NCBI GenBank assembly: GCA_015039365.1 | Contig: WION01000002.1 | Coordinates: 1,488,001 to 1,552,000 of the forward strand | Source of the DNA: Amanita rubescens | Lineage: Eukaryota; Basidiomycota; Agaricomycetes; Agaricales; Amanitaceae | Direction: 5' to 3' | Length of the DNA stretch: 64,000 nucleotides | Part shown: positions 1 to 10,881 of the stretch, piece by piece | How the letters are laid out: each line of letters opens with the position of its first letter | Numbering within the stretch: position 1 is the first letter of the stretch | Made by a program: the position numbers and the translations under genes | The notes under the pieces: model-generated | The model's database searches: none | The model's input: only the letters and a program-made list of their open reading frames with translations | Told to the model about the DNA's origin: nothing

Positions 1-1658
1 CCCCCATGAATATAACGCTCCGCCTACGGTTGTCGCCATGTTGCAATGTGCAGCGGCGGAGATATGGACAATGAGATCTGCAGGATCGGGGAATCTGATC
101 AACGCGGGTTCTGTCACGAAATCACGATCGGGACGCTCTGCGAACGCCAAATCATCGTCTGCAAGGCCAAGCTGACCACTCTCTGATCTTCCGCATCCGT
201 ACACTTTGCCCGTCTCGGTTCGGAACAAAGTATGGTGTTCGCCTGCAGCTATTTGCACCACCTTATCGCCGCCGAGTTCTTCTTTGCTGAGACGATTGAC
301 TTTTCGTGGAAGTTGTACTATATCATCTTCAGAAGACGTGTAACCCGTCCCAATCTGACCCATTGCGTTCAAACCCCAGCCCCATACAGTGCCGTTTTCG
401 TCGACCGCAAATGAGTGGTAAGCACCTGCTCCGACGACAACTGCTCTTCGGCTTCGACTTCCAAGGACAATCTTCTCCGGCACAGTTCCGTGAATCTTTC
501 GCCTATCGAGGACTTTGCGACCTAGCTGCGCTTGTTCTCCTGCACCCAGAGTGTAGACATTGCCGTGTGTTGTTAAAACGATGAGATGGTTAGTCCCCGC
601 AACAACCGATGAAACTTTTTCGGAGTGGCCGTGCTTTTGACCCAGTTTCAGTATGGACACTGGGACAAATTGATGTCGAAGCCCCTGTTGAAAACCTAAT
701 GAACCCTCATTGGCCTGAGATGACGAATTAGAATGATAATGAACGATTAATTTACGGCTGACACATACGCGGAAAGTACCCCAAACTCTAAGCTCTCCTT
801 CTGAGCTAACTGCCGCGCTGACATTATCACCGGCTGCGATAAGAACTGTACGGAAGTTTTCATCGACGAGCGATTGCAAAGGATGTGGTACACTTGTCAG
901 CTGATCAATGTCTAGGGTTGTGCCTGGATTTTCTGGGTCTGGGACGTCCTGCGTAACTCGTCCGAGTGCCGCTTCGTCATTGTTACCACAGGACCAAACC
1001 TGAGCGAGTCGTTAGATTAAGTAAGGTACACGAAAGTTTGACGTACTGTTCCCTTCTCATCAATGAACAAAGTATGAAGTCCTCCGGCTGCCACCGCTTC
1101 CAAGCCTGCACCAGGCTCCCCGAAGGTGCCGGCTGCGATTTGTTCTTCAATCCAAGTATTCCTCGTCATCTTATCCTTCTCGCCAAGCTGGTCAGAACCC
1201 ATGCCGAATTGCCCAAAATTTCCTGCACCCCATACAAAAAGTTGCAGAGGAGGTCTTAATTTTTGAGGCGGAGTGGGTAGATCGTTAAAATATGGTATTG
1301 ACTGAGGTTGAGGTGCAGGGACTTGAGATGCAGGTTTTTTTTGGGCAGCAGTTTGCTGAGGAGCAGGGGTCTCTGCGATAGACGGCAGTTTGGCTTTTGG
1401 CGTTTTCCTGATGGTTTTTTCAGCCTTTGCAGGTTTCGACTTGGGAGAAGATTTTTTGGCGTCTTCTGGCGCCTCATTTTCTGATTTCTTGGAATTTGTC
1501 CTGGAGCGCTTTGGAGGTGGCGAGGCAGCTCTCTCTGGAGAAGCAGCTCGCTTGCGCGAAGGTATACTGCGAGCTCTAGGACGAGATTTTTCCGGAGCTT
1601 TTTCTGCAGGTGGGGCAGGCTTTGCTGACGCAGCGCGTGATGACCGCCTGGGTGGCAT
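1..1658 (-). CDS. RCC1-type Ran guanine-nucleotide exchange factor, 3' end cut by window edge
   Basis: Chromatin-bound exchange factor that loads Ran with GTP in the nucleus (family of yeast PRP20/SRM1 and animal RCC1). The protein begins MPPRRSSRAASAKPAPP with about 125 residues rich in Lys, Ser, Pro and Ala, a likely nuclear localisation and DNA-contact tail. RCC1 blades follow: LFVWGAGNFGQFGMG, AAGGLHTLFIDEKGTV, then after a short intron near 1015 VWSCGNNDEAALGRV, ELRVWGTFRV, VYTLGAGEQAQLGR, GAYHSFAVDENGTVWGWG and VYGCGRSESGQLGL. The last blade, ending LYSWG, runs off the left edge, so the C-terminus is missing. The ATG at 1658 follows no in-frame upstream ATG and gives the basic tail expected of fungal members. 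It is divergent from the peptidase gene starting at 1813. Confidence 0.9.
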
Positions 1659-1730
1659 TGCGGAACGAAGGAAGAAGAGTCAACAAGACGTTTGCAATTG
1701 CCACCGGCCAGCGCCGCCCAACTCGCAGTG

Positions 1731-1738
1731 TCACGTGA
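1731..1738. promoter_or_regulatory. TCACGTGA palindrome (E-box) in divergent promoter
   Basis: A perfect TCACGTGA palindrome lies in the 154-bp interval between the RCC1 start (1658, minus) and the peptidase start (1813, plus). CACGTG is the established core site for bHLH factors such as Cbf1. The same octamer occurs at 42162 and 55378 in this window. That it regulates both genes is inference. Confidence 0.5.
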
Positions 1739-1812
1739 CCCGCGCGTTGTTATTCCGTATTTGTTCCGATGCTACTCGGCTGCTTTATCCAGCTGGCATA
1801 TCGCTGGCAAGG

Positions 1813-4800
1813 ATGACTGCGAAAATGAGCGAGAAGAAAAGTCCCTTCTTGCCAATTACAGGTCAGGACGTTGCCCCAGTCCATCACAAAATACGTGTCT
1901 TCAAATTTCTCATCATACTGACCTTCCTTACTATCGGCTATCTCGCTCCGCGGACATCTTTCTGGCGCAGCACCCTTTCTGTCAAGGAAGCTCATCACCG
2001 ACTTACTCCGAAACATGCAGAACATCTTTTTCTGTAACTATCATTCTTGTCTGCCACTCGTAACGTACGCTGACCGATCTTTAGCTCAGTTCCCAACTCG
2101 GAGAGTGCTCTAAATGCGTCGCGAGCGTACGCTACTCATCCGCATCTTGCTGGGTCCACAGAGGATTTCGAAGATGCAAAGACAATTCTGGCCCTCTTCC
2201 AACAGGAATTTGGCGTTACACCACCCTCAATTTCTCCCATCTTCCCCGCAGGGTCTCCAGAATCTCGCAATGCAACTCTTTTGTTAACTACGAAAGATGC
2301 GCCAAGGCATCCGACCGCATGGATAGATGTCTATTACCCCGTGTTGAACACTGCCTTGAATCATAGCTTGGATATCTTGGATGCACAAGACCAAATTGTG
2401 TGGTCGGCTAAGCTGGAAGAAGATGCTGATCCTCTGGATAAAGAAGCTCATCAGTATAAGGACGCAGTCCCCGCTTGGCATGGATTGAGCCGGGATGGAG
2501 AGGCAGTAGGTCAATTGATATATGCCAACTATGGTACCAAAGAAGTGGGTTCAAGATAGAAGAATGTGGCGAACTAGTCTAATCACGAAACAGGACTACG
2601 ACCATCCTTGATGCAATCGGCGCAAACTTGACCGGCAAAATAGTATTAACACGCTATGGTCGTCTATTTCGAGGTTTGAAGGTGGCTTAAAACTCTTTAC
2701 AGTGTGTGCAGGCTTAACCCTACATAGATCAAAGGCGCGGAAGAACGGGGTGCCATTGGAGTTCTCATATACTCTGACCCTCGGGATGATGGTCATGTTA
2801 CGATTACCAATGGCTACGAGCCTTATCCTCACGGACCTGCTCGCAACCCGACAGCTGTACAACGGGGCAGTGTCCAATATCTTTCTTTCTACCCCGGAGA
2901 CCCAACAACACCCGGGTACCCTTCCTACGAAAACGCAGAACGAGAGGAAGGTTCAAATATACCGAAGATTCCTAGCTTACCTATCTCATGGAGCAATGCA
3001 CACAGACTTCTCCTAGAGGTTGGTGATACGTATTTGGACAAGAAGGATATCACAGGCGCCCGCACGCTTAGCGCGAAAGTCAGTGAGAACAAAGTAAGGC
3101 TCGTCAATCATGGTAGGTTCCATTCCTCTTGAGCCTTTATCGCAATCCAAGGTTCGAAATTTATTATCCAGTCGATACAAAGGTCACTCCGATTTGGAAT
3201 ACTATGGCTGCAATTCCCGGTCACATCAGGGATGAAGTAGTTATTATTGGTAACCACCGGGACGGTGAGTGCGACGTTAGTAATGAAATTTAGTTCTGAC
3301 ACGTGAGATTAGCTTGGGTTATGGGTGCCGCAGATCCTACGAGCGGAACTGTTTCCCTTCATGAGATTGTCCGCGGTCTCGGTGCGTTACTTAGAAGTGG
3401 TTGGAAGCCTTTAAGAACTAGTAAGTCTCTACTATTGTTTTAATTATTTTTGCTGACTTCAGTTGAGTCGTCATTGCTAATTGGGATGCTGAAGAGGTAA
3501 CGATTGCCATTTGGTCCTTAATTCAACGATTTTAACACAATTTGTAGTACGGTCTCGTTGGCAGCACCGAATGGGGGGAGGACTTCGCATCTTGGATTCC
3601 TGGCAATGTTGTCGCCTACCTGAATGTCGATGTGTCTGTTTCTGGCTCCAAATTCAAATTGCATGGCTCGCCGTCCTTGGCACATTTGATGCGCCAGAGC
3701 GCACTTGACGTCCCCCACCCTACCGACTCCAGGAAAACACTGTGGGACGCAAGAATGGATGAAGGGCCATTCAAAGCAGGAACCGAAATTGATGAGGAGT
3801 ATATGAAAGCTTATCATCAAGCAGAGGACGCTAAGAACTCGTCAGAAACAGGAGTTCTACCTTTAGGTAGTGGCAGCGATTATACCGTATTCTTGCAAAG
3901 ATTAGGCGTATGTGGACCCTCTTCCTTCTGAAAAATTCCAGCCAATCAGTTCACAGGTGGCTAGCACGGACGAAGGTTTCGGTTTTACCAGCACCGATGC
4001 AGTTTACCATTATCACTCAATTTACGATAGTCAGCATTGGCAAGAAGTTTACGGGGACGTTGGATTCCATCGACATGTAAGCCGCAGGATGATTTTCTGT
4101 GTTTCCTGTACCTCATACAAAGTACAGGTCGCCGTCGCAAAGCATTTAGGATTAGTTGGCTTGCGACTCGCGGATGCCATTATTTTACCTCTCGATATTA
4201 CACAGTATGCCACTGAACTCGGTCATTATCTCGACAAGTAAGCTTGGAGTCTCATTCTCGCTACCATATATTGACCCGAAAATCCACAGAGTGGAGGGCC
4301 TCTCGAGAGAATTGTCCATTGGGGTCAAATTTGATGACTTGCGCAAGTCCATCGAAAGATTGCAACATGTCAGTATCAAATTGGATGATGAGAAGACCAG
4401 AGCAGAGGCCCGGTTTAAGAAGTTGCTTCACAAAATTTTAAGACATGGGCCTTGTCATCAACACCACCACTGGTTTACAGCCCAAATCTGCAAGCTGCTT
4501 CGACTGAACCACGGCCGTGATAGGAATCCCAATGTGGTATCCTGGAAGAACGTTTTCCATCATATCCCGGACGGAAATGACGATATCTCCACTGCGCACC
4601 ATAAACGACACTGGGAGAAGTTCGTCAAGGCCGCCAAGCGCGTGCACGAAGTGAATAAGAAACTCATTGCGTTTGAGTTAGGATTTATTTCCGAAGACGG
4701 AATCAAGGACAGGGAGTGGTACAGGCATCTTGGTGTCGCGCCTGGAAAATGGCTAGGTGACTTGAGTTATACTTCGTGTGAGAACGAGCTATTGACGGTT

Positions 4801-4941
4801 ATCCTTCCAGGTTATGGAGCAACGACATTCCCTGCTCTCACCGAATCTTTGGCAATCGATAGGAACGCTTCAATGGCCCAACATGAAGCTGGACGTCTTA
4901 TTCAGTTAATAGACCAACTTCGCCACGATATACACCCTTGA
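1813..4941 (+). CDS. M28 zinc peptidase, glutamate carboxypeptidase II / VPS70-like, type II membrane protein
   Basis: Multi-exon gene for a PSMA/TFR-family metallopeptidase. A short cytosolic N-terminus is followed by one membrane segment, FKFLIILTFLTIGYLAP (residues about 33-50). The PA domain includes YANYGTKE, GKIVLTRYG and GVLIYSDPRDDGH. The M28 core keeps its likely zinc ligands: GNHRD, then AWVMGAADPTSG, NWDAEEYGLVGSTEWGE, LNVDVS, GSGSDYTVFLQRLG and YHYHSIYDS. The TFR-dimerisation domain ends with LAFE-like GFISEDGIKDREWYRHL, GVAPGKWLG and GATTFPALTES. The last intron sits between GKWLG and YGATT. The first ATG (1813) was chosen; a second in-frame ATG at 1825 is possible. It probably acts in the vacuole or secretory pathway as in yeast Vps70. 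Confidence 0.88.
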
Positions 4942-4968
4942 TCTGTTGCTCAAATTATCATCTGAAAT

Positions 4969-5405
4969 AAACTTTCCTTTGGTGATCCCGGGGCCGCACC
5001 GTTTAGTATTTCCACGCCATCACGCGGTTTCTCTTCACTTCAACATCTGGATGACGGTCCTTCTTGTGGTGACGAATACTGACAAGTACACTAGATGAAC
5101 GTGGCTGAGTATAACCCACCCGGCATGGCGTGAATCTCTATTATATTTCTCCGCTCGAATCAATGTATGTATGGTAGATTCTACGCTTATTCATAAGCTA
5201 CAAATGTTTCAATCATATTTTCAGTTGTCAGATGAGAAAATTGCCCTCCGGCAAGACCGGTCGGTGCTACCAAACATCCCAAACATCTTATTGATTTATC
5301 TATTACTGAAGGTATTCTCTGAATTCAAACTTTCCTTTGGTAATTACTGGACTACGCCTCTACGCATCTCCACAAAGTCGCGCGGTTTCTCGGCAATCCA
5401 TCGTC
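4969..5405. repeat. Degenerate direct repeat, two copies of about 80 bp
   Basis: The stretch 4942-5518 has no convincing gene. It holds two diverged copies of one block, about 4969-5050 and 5327-5405, sharing AAACTTTCCTTTGGT, CGC-ATC/CAC and CGCGGTTTCTC in the same order and spacing, offset about 358 bp. They look like a decayed tandem duplication. No coding potential is conserved between the copies. Confidence 0.4.
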
Positions 5406-5518
5406 TTGACCAACAGGCGGGGAAACTTGTGAATGTGCATGATTCGTTGCCGACTGTTCATCTGTTATGCCGAGCAAATCCGATTCATAGCACTGAGAAT
5501 GACGAATGACGGTAAGCT

Positions 5519-6960
5519 CTAGATTTTCTGTGGTTGCTGATTTAGGCGACTGAACTCATGAGCCTCTAGCAAAGGTAGAATCGACTTTCTTACGTCTGGA
5601 CATGGATCAGAATTATTTGCGGTGCTCGTCTGTGCGGAGTATATGTCACCATTCCCACCTGGGAGAGAAATTCGACCGCCCAGATCCACTGATCTGAATT
5701 TTTGCCTTAATTTTGCGCGCATGTTCAGAGACCGCAGCATTCCAAGAGTGTACAGCTTTCCGATTTGCAAGACAAGGAGTATCACAACGTAATCGTACGT
5801 GTACTGGGTGGGCGCAATTTGAAGACTATGGTGCTTGAATATACATCACTCACCAGCACGGGCGTGGTACAAGGAGGCAGCAACTATCGTGCAGACGGAC
5901 GGCAAAGCAGCAGACTCCCAAGCAATGATAATGATTCGGCGGACGATTATATCGCTGTGCAGTGAACCTGTTTTGCATCTCCAAAGCACGAAGACCACTG
6001 TATAAGTACCATCCTCAAAACAATTCGAGACGGAGGGCTGAACTCGGACGTACAAGTGAGCGTCAGGCATACGTCCAGGGCTTCATGGTCAGGTTCAATC
6101 CATTGGGAGTGAAAAGAAAGGAAACAGTCGCTACCTAATGTCCCAACCATCCACACCGTGAACGTGGTCACAGTCTATCGCCTGATATGTATCGGGAAAC
6201 CAGAGGACAATCGATACTTACGGATGGTAACAAATTGCGGCTAACGTTCAGAGTCTACCTTACCTGATCAATAGGACGAGGCTGACTGGGTCATTCTTAC
6301 ATCGTTCGTACCACTATTCCGATCATCAAATGCTATCCCGATTACGGCCACCTGTTGGAAGTGTAAGGCCCACACTGTATATCGAATCAAAATTCCATAC
6401 CAAATAGATATTGGCAACGACTGTCAACGCCTGAAGCAATAAAAGAGGGTACAATACCCAGGGGCGTTTAGCCGTTAACTGTAAGCACATTCAATGCCGA
6501 GTCAGCTGTTAACTTAAATTCAATGCCGACCAGCCAGCAACGTTTAATGTAGAAAGCTTGACACATTGAACATATACAACCGTTGATGAAGAAATCGCAC
6601 CACTGAAGTGGGCTGGACGACTACGCGCCTATTCAGTAGCTGGATCCGAGTCTCGAAGATCAAGAACTGAACTGACCCATCTGAGGTTGTCATGGAGGGA
6701 CCTCCAAACCTTGTAATCTTCCAATATGGTCTGCAATCTAGATATTCCTTGTCAAATTGGCTCGATTAAGCGCATATATGCATCAATCACATAGAGAAAA
6801 GAACAACTGTCGCGACGAAGATGCGTTTGGAGCGAGAGTCATTTCTGTAATTGCTCCAGTACTTGAAAGCTTGCATTACAACAGTACCTAGCAAAAACGA
6901 TTGAAAAAAACCATCGAGGAGGAGAGGACCAATAGAAGCTGGATCGGGAGCTTGGCTCAT
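5519..6960 (-). CDS. DUF6534-type integral membrane protein
   Basis: Seven-helix membrane protein family of unknown function, widely expanded in mushrooms. Exon 1 starts at the ATG at 6960: MSQAPDPASIGPLLLDGFF, then FFQSFLLGTVVMQAFKYW and FVATVVLFS. A canonical intron joins this to LQTILEDYKVWR, a family hallmark. Further pieces are DFFINGCICSMCQAFYIKR, RPWVLYPLLLLQALTVVANI, TVWMVGTLG, IVRRIIIIAWESAALPSVC, TIVAASLYHA, and VVILLVLQIGKLYTLG followed by LRSLNMRAKLRQKFR. The order matches complete family members. Exon borders in the middle (6200-6700) are not all certain, so a damaged copy is possible. The stop at 5519 ends a short hydrophilic cytosolic tail. Confidence 0.7.
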
Positions 6961-7081
6961 GGCAATCAGGATAAAACGAACAAGAAACGAGTGCATGTGT
7001 TGATTAATGTGTACACTATATATGACGACATTATAAGGGGGGCGATCATACCAAGAGGGGCGGAGAACATATTTAGTAATC

Positions 7082-9158
7082 TTACACATCTCGACGCAGC
7101 GTTTCCCATGCCTCGGCGTGCTCCGTTGTCATGTGTTGGACAAGATCATCCTGTGTGACCAGCAGGAATGGCTTTGGTATTTCTGAGATCAAGCCGTTCT
7201 TGTGTCGTAAACTAGAGTCATGTTAAACCCAGTGCCAATAAGCGAGGAAAGGGACTTACTCGCAGAGCCGACACGTTTGAACCTGTGGGTCTTCCGCACT
7301 GGTTTCAATGAGTTCGGATATGCAACTAGCAACCGAACGCAGTCCATCTTCATCAACTTCTATCTCTTGCTCGCTCTCATCCTCCGCATCGGCCGTGTCC
7401 TTTTCTGCTTCCTCATTGACATGGCTACCATCATCTAACCGTGCTTTCTTCGTCACAGAGCCTAGATCATCTGTTGCATCGCCCACTACTCTCTCTCGGA
7501 CGCTTCAACTCTTCAAGCCCTAATACCGGCGAAGAGTTGACCTCTACAGACAAAGCCTCTTGTACTCGGCTAGGAGGAGTTGCCACTGCCACAGACTCTG
7601 GAGGACTCATTGACTTATATGGAGCAAAATTCGCTTGAAAAGTACTGGATGCCGAAACGCCTTTGACTGTAGAGGATGATGGGCTGGGCGCGGCATGCGA
7701 AGGAGATTGTGTGGCAGGCCTCGAAACAGGCCTTGAATTAGGGTGGGAACTCCTCCTCAAAGCTGGTGGGTAGTGCGCCCTGCCAACGGGCGTATGAGGA
7801 CTGCCAAAATGCAAATTTTGGGTATCAATTGGGTGTGGACTGGGTGCGGCATGCGAAGGAGATTGTGTAGCAGGCCTCGAAGCAGGCCATGAATTAGGGT
7901 GGGAACTCCTCCTCATAGCTGGTGGGTAGGGCGCCCAACCAACGAGCCCATGAGGACTGCCAAAATGCAAATTTTGGGTATCAACTGGGTGACCGGATGA
8001 CAAAGGACCATCCCCTGGATTCGTTGGGAATGATGTTTTGATATTCAAGGGTGGTCGATGAGAGTACGATACTGTATTCACTGGCGAGGGAGCTGTTGCA
8101 TGAGTGGGGACAATCATCTGCTGTGGTGGACCTTGCGCTAGCGACGCGCATCCCAGATGGTGGCCTCGGCGGCTGAGGTGGAATCTGAAGAAATTACATA
8201 GTAACGAATGGAGGTATGCATTGAACCATAAACACTCACCGACTCCTGTTGACCGTGATAAATGCTAGCCACGGACTGCTGTATATACATATTAAGAATA
8301 ATGGATGCTCGACGACGACTAGCTCTTACAGTAAACGCGTGTTGCGGTTGGTATATTGCACCATGTGGGACTGCACACATAGCATCAGGGTCGAAGCAAC
8401 TTTGGATGAAACAAGAGTACAAACCAGCTGGAGCGTGTACTCTAGAAGGTATCATGGTATTATAGAGGGCCTGATCTGGAATCTGGTTCACAGGCGACCT
8501 TTGTGCCATACTAATAGGTATATGGTGTTCCTGCGGAGGGCGTTGTTCGGGCGCTCGGATAGGATTTGTTTGTGATGGAACCATGTAAGGCATGCCAGGA
8601 GTGGGCGTGGCATTCGCATTCATTTGCATCACTTGTTGTCGCAAATGTTGAATTTCTGTCATGGCGGTACGATACACAACGGAAAGCTGCTGGTAATCGA
8701 CTACGAGTTGCTGATAGGGAGCATGGAGGGATTGCGATGATCCACTGGCGGTTAATGTGGCGTTTTGCTTTTTGAGTTCCGCGTTTTGGATAGTGAGCGA
8801 TTTTACTTGTTCTTCCAAGAGTGCCACCTTTCCGGTGTTGTCGGGTGCAGCATTCTTTTGTTTCAAACGATCTTGATGGTATCGAATTACTTTGGCGAGC
8901 GCCTGATTGTCCCGAAAAAGCTTGACGTTCTCATCCTTCCACTGCGCGTTAGTCTGTTCGAGTTCTTGATGTTTTTTCAACAATCCTGGAAAATAGCCTA
9001 ATTCTGTCAAGCACCCGTTCGCTGTATCCGATAGGATTCCAACGATTTTGGATCGTAATGTGGTTTCAGACTGGGAACTAAACGGGTTTAAATATGGCGC
9101 GTATGTTATATTAAAACGAATCTAGCGCCTACCTTGTGCTCCCTTTGGCTTGGCTCAT
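7082..9158 (-). CDS. Coiled-coil protein with Pro/Ser-rich repeats and C-terminal C2H2-like zinc finger
   Basis: Not assigned to a named family. Exon 1 (ATG 9158) encodes MSQAKGSTS; an intron leads into SQSETTLRSKIVGILSDTANG and then a coiled coil of about 100 residues (GLLKKHQELEQTNAQWKDEN to ELKKQNATL). A Met/Pro/Gln-rich part follows, then two tandem 52-residue repeats containing DTQNLHFGSPH and RRSSHPNS. The last part is acidic (DESEQEIEVDEDGLRS) and leads into CRLC, then, after an intron, HKNGLISEIPKPFLLVTQDD and HMTTEHAEAWETLRRDV. The CxxC...HxxxxH spacing resembles a C2H2 finger with a long loop. The combination of coiled coil, low-complexity linker and single terminal finger suggests a nuclear or scaffolding role, but nothing in the sequence fixes one. 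Confidence 0.65.
7690..8001. repeat. Two tandem 156-bp in-frame repeat units
   Basis: Units 7690-7845 and 7846-8001 are near identical, each 52 codons of the coiled-coil/zinc-finger gene. Each ends with the same GSPH/DTQNLHFG block. Differences are mostly single substitutions, so the duplication is recent and the reading frame is kept. Confidence 0.85.
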
Positions 9159-9181
9159 GGCAGTCGCGGTGATAAATGGGT

Positions 9182-10196
9182 GGGAATTTTTATTTTTAGG
9201 TCACGTCTCCGGCATGTAATTAACTATCCTCTAACCCAGCCTCTCGGTCAGTGACTCTAGACTCTTTCTTTTTGTTTTTGACATCGCATTACTCTAGAGA
9301 TGCCCAAACGAATCTTAGAAATAAGCTTAATCGCCAGAAGATACGTGCTGTGTTCAAGAGAAGAGATGGCGAGTCAGAGGAGTCCTACGACTTCAAGTGG
9401 ATTCAGCCCATCATCAATTCCGTTGGGAATGAATTAGAGCCCGATGGTCACCTGAACCTGGTGCTCGTGCTTAAGGATGGGTACGATGAAGCGGCATTGC
9501 AGGCGTCTGATGTTCAGACCCGAGACGCTTCCACAGAGGTCGTTGAAAGTTTGGTGTCTGGCCATCGGACGAGCAAGATGACGAAGATACATGAAGAAGG
9601 AAGGCGTGTCCTATTCAAGTCCGTTTTACAGCAGGTAGCCACCCCGAGCGACGGGTTTGGTGTTCTATTTAGCAAGGGATCGCCGAAACGAGCTCGGGGC
9701 GGGACAAACGCGCTCTGCAACCGATTTCATACCTCGGAGGGAGGCAGGTAGTAGTGCATCTGCAAAAAGTCCGCGGCCGGGCCAGGACGCGTCCCGGCCC
9801 GGTGAAGTTCGGGGACCTGCTCTTGATTCGGGTTGCTTTTTCACTCGACGTCTTGGTTTTAGACGTTGAGCATCGATAACCTGCTTTATTTGCTTAGCAT
9901 CTCGGTTCATCCTCTACAGTCCCTACCCGAGGTTTGAATTGACTGCTGCACTGCATGAAATCTCCCTAATCCCCTCATGTCGCCCCTCTATGATCATATC
10001 TACATCGCAACGAAAGGTACCAGTGTGAACACACCCTATGTCATTGCATCAATGAACGGCTAGGATTTGCTCCAGAAGTTGGTCGGATGCATCCTCACAC
10101 AGGAGGTGCGAGTCCGCTTCAATTCTATCCTGTTCGAGTACGAGCTCTTCCCAATCAGCGCTACGTAACTCGAGGGAATTTTTATTTTTAGGTCAC
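9182..10196. repeat. Identical 23-bp direct repeats about 990 bp apart
   Basis: The same 23-mer (GGGAATTTTTA followed by TTTTTAGGTCAC) occurs at 9182-9204 and 10174-10196. Both are followed after a few bases by similar sequence (GCATGTAATTA and GCATGCAATTA). The segment between carries an open frame with no standard start at 9251-9751, then GC-rich sequence and no recognisable gene. This could be a relic element with terminal repeats or a segmental duplication of a promoter piece. Confidence 0.5.
9251..9751 (+). other. Open reading frame without ATG start, possible exon or relic
   Basis: An uninterrupted frame of about 166 codons with coding-like composition, for example NLRNKLNRQKIRAVFKRRD, YDFKWIQPIINSVGNELEPD, HLNLVLVLKDGYDEAAL and EEGRRVLFKSVLQQV. 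It opens with GTG and the first ATG lies late, so it cannot be a complete eukaryotic CDS as it stands. I recognise no family. It lies inside the segment bounded by the 23-bp direct repeats and may be an exon of a decayed gene. Confidence 0.3.
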
Positions 10197-10881
10197 ATCT
10201 TCGTGATCGATGCATGCAATTAGATGTAATGGTACCGGTAGTATATGTAAGTATAGGCTACACTATTACTAGCTACCTGCAAGAAGACGCAGCTTCGTTG
10301 CACGCGAGCCGGATGCACAAACGGGTATATACCTGGCCGTCATACGGCCGTGTGAGCACGTCCGATCTCGGCGGAGAACGGGCTCACCGCACTCGTGAGG
10401 AAGGGCTGCAGCGACGAGTGGACAGTGCCTCTTCTAACAGCCTTCGCCGTGATGGAGCGCCCGCTTGCTATCGGGACGGCGGCCCGGCGCTACAATGCAG
10501 AGGACACAGAGATATGTCTTGGGATCGCGCAGATTAGCTCGCGGACGAGCAATGAGCCGATGTCGCTCGGGTAAGCAGATTATGCCAGGATGGTTAATTG
10601 CTTACTCGGTGTTGGTGGACTTGCAGTGTTATGATAAGCAGTTCTCTAAGGATTGTGCACGGTACATCTCGAATGCCGTACAAGATAATGCTGCTGACGG
10701 TGCAAACCTTATACGGCAACAAGCATGAGGCGCAGAAGGGACGCGGTATTGTCAGCGCATCAAGGTACAAATATTGCATTATGTAATGCCGATGACGGTG
10801 CATGTGAATGCGGCCGGAGCGGTAGCACTCTTAGGATGACACCGTTTAAATACGACGAATAGTCTCGCTCTCTTCACCAAT
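9752..10881. other. Gene-poor interval; one weak two-exon candidate
   Basis: No recognisable gene. The stretch near 9760-9870 is GC-rich, the rest mixed. A weak candidate on the plus strand starts at ATG 10451 (MERPLAIGTAARRYNAEDTE, LGIAQISSRTSNEPMSLG); a GTAAGC donor near 10571 and an acceptor TTGCAG near 10626 join in frame to VMISSSLRIVHGTSRMP and TLYGNKHEAQKGRG. No family recognised and no clear end. The 3' part serves as the promoter of RIB1. Confidence 0.3.

Noticed and set aside
5171..5509. Open frame of 112 codons downstream of the peptidase
   Set aside because: Overlaps one copy of the degenerate repeat, has no family similarity I recognise and no splice context.
10214..10537. Open frame of 107 codons upstream of RIB1
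   Set aside because: Composition and lack of conservation signals suggest chance; it conflicts with another weak candidate in the same place.
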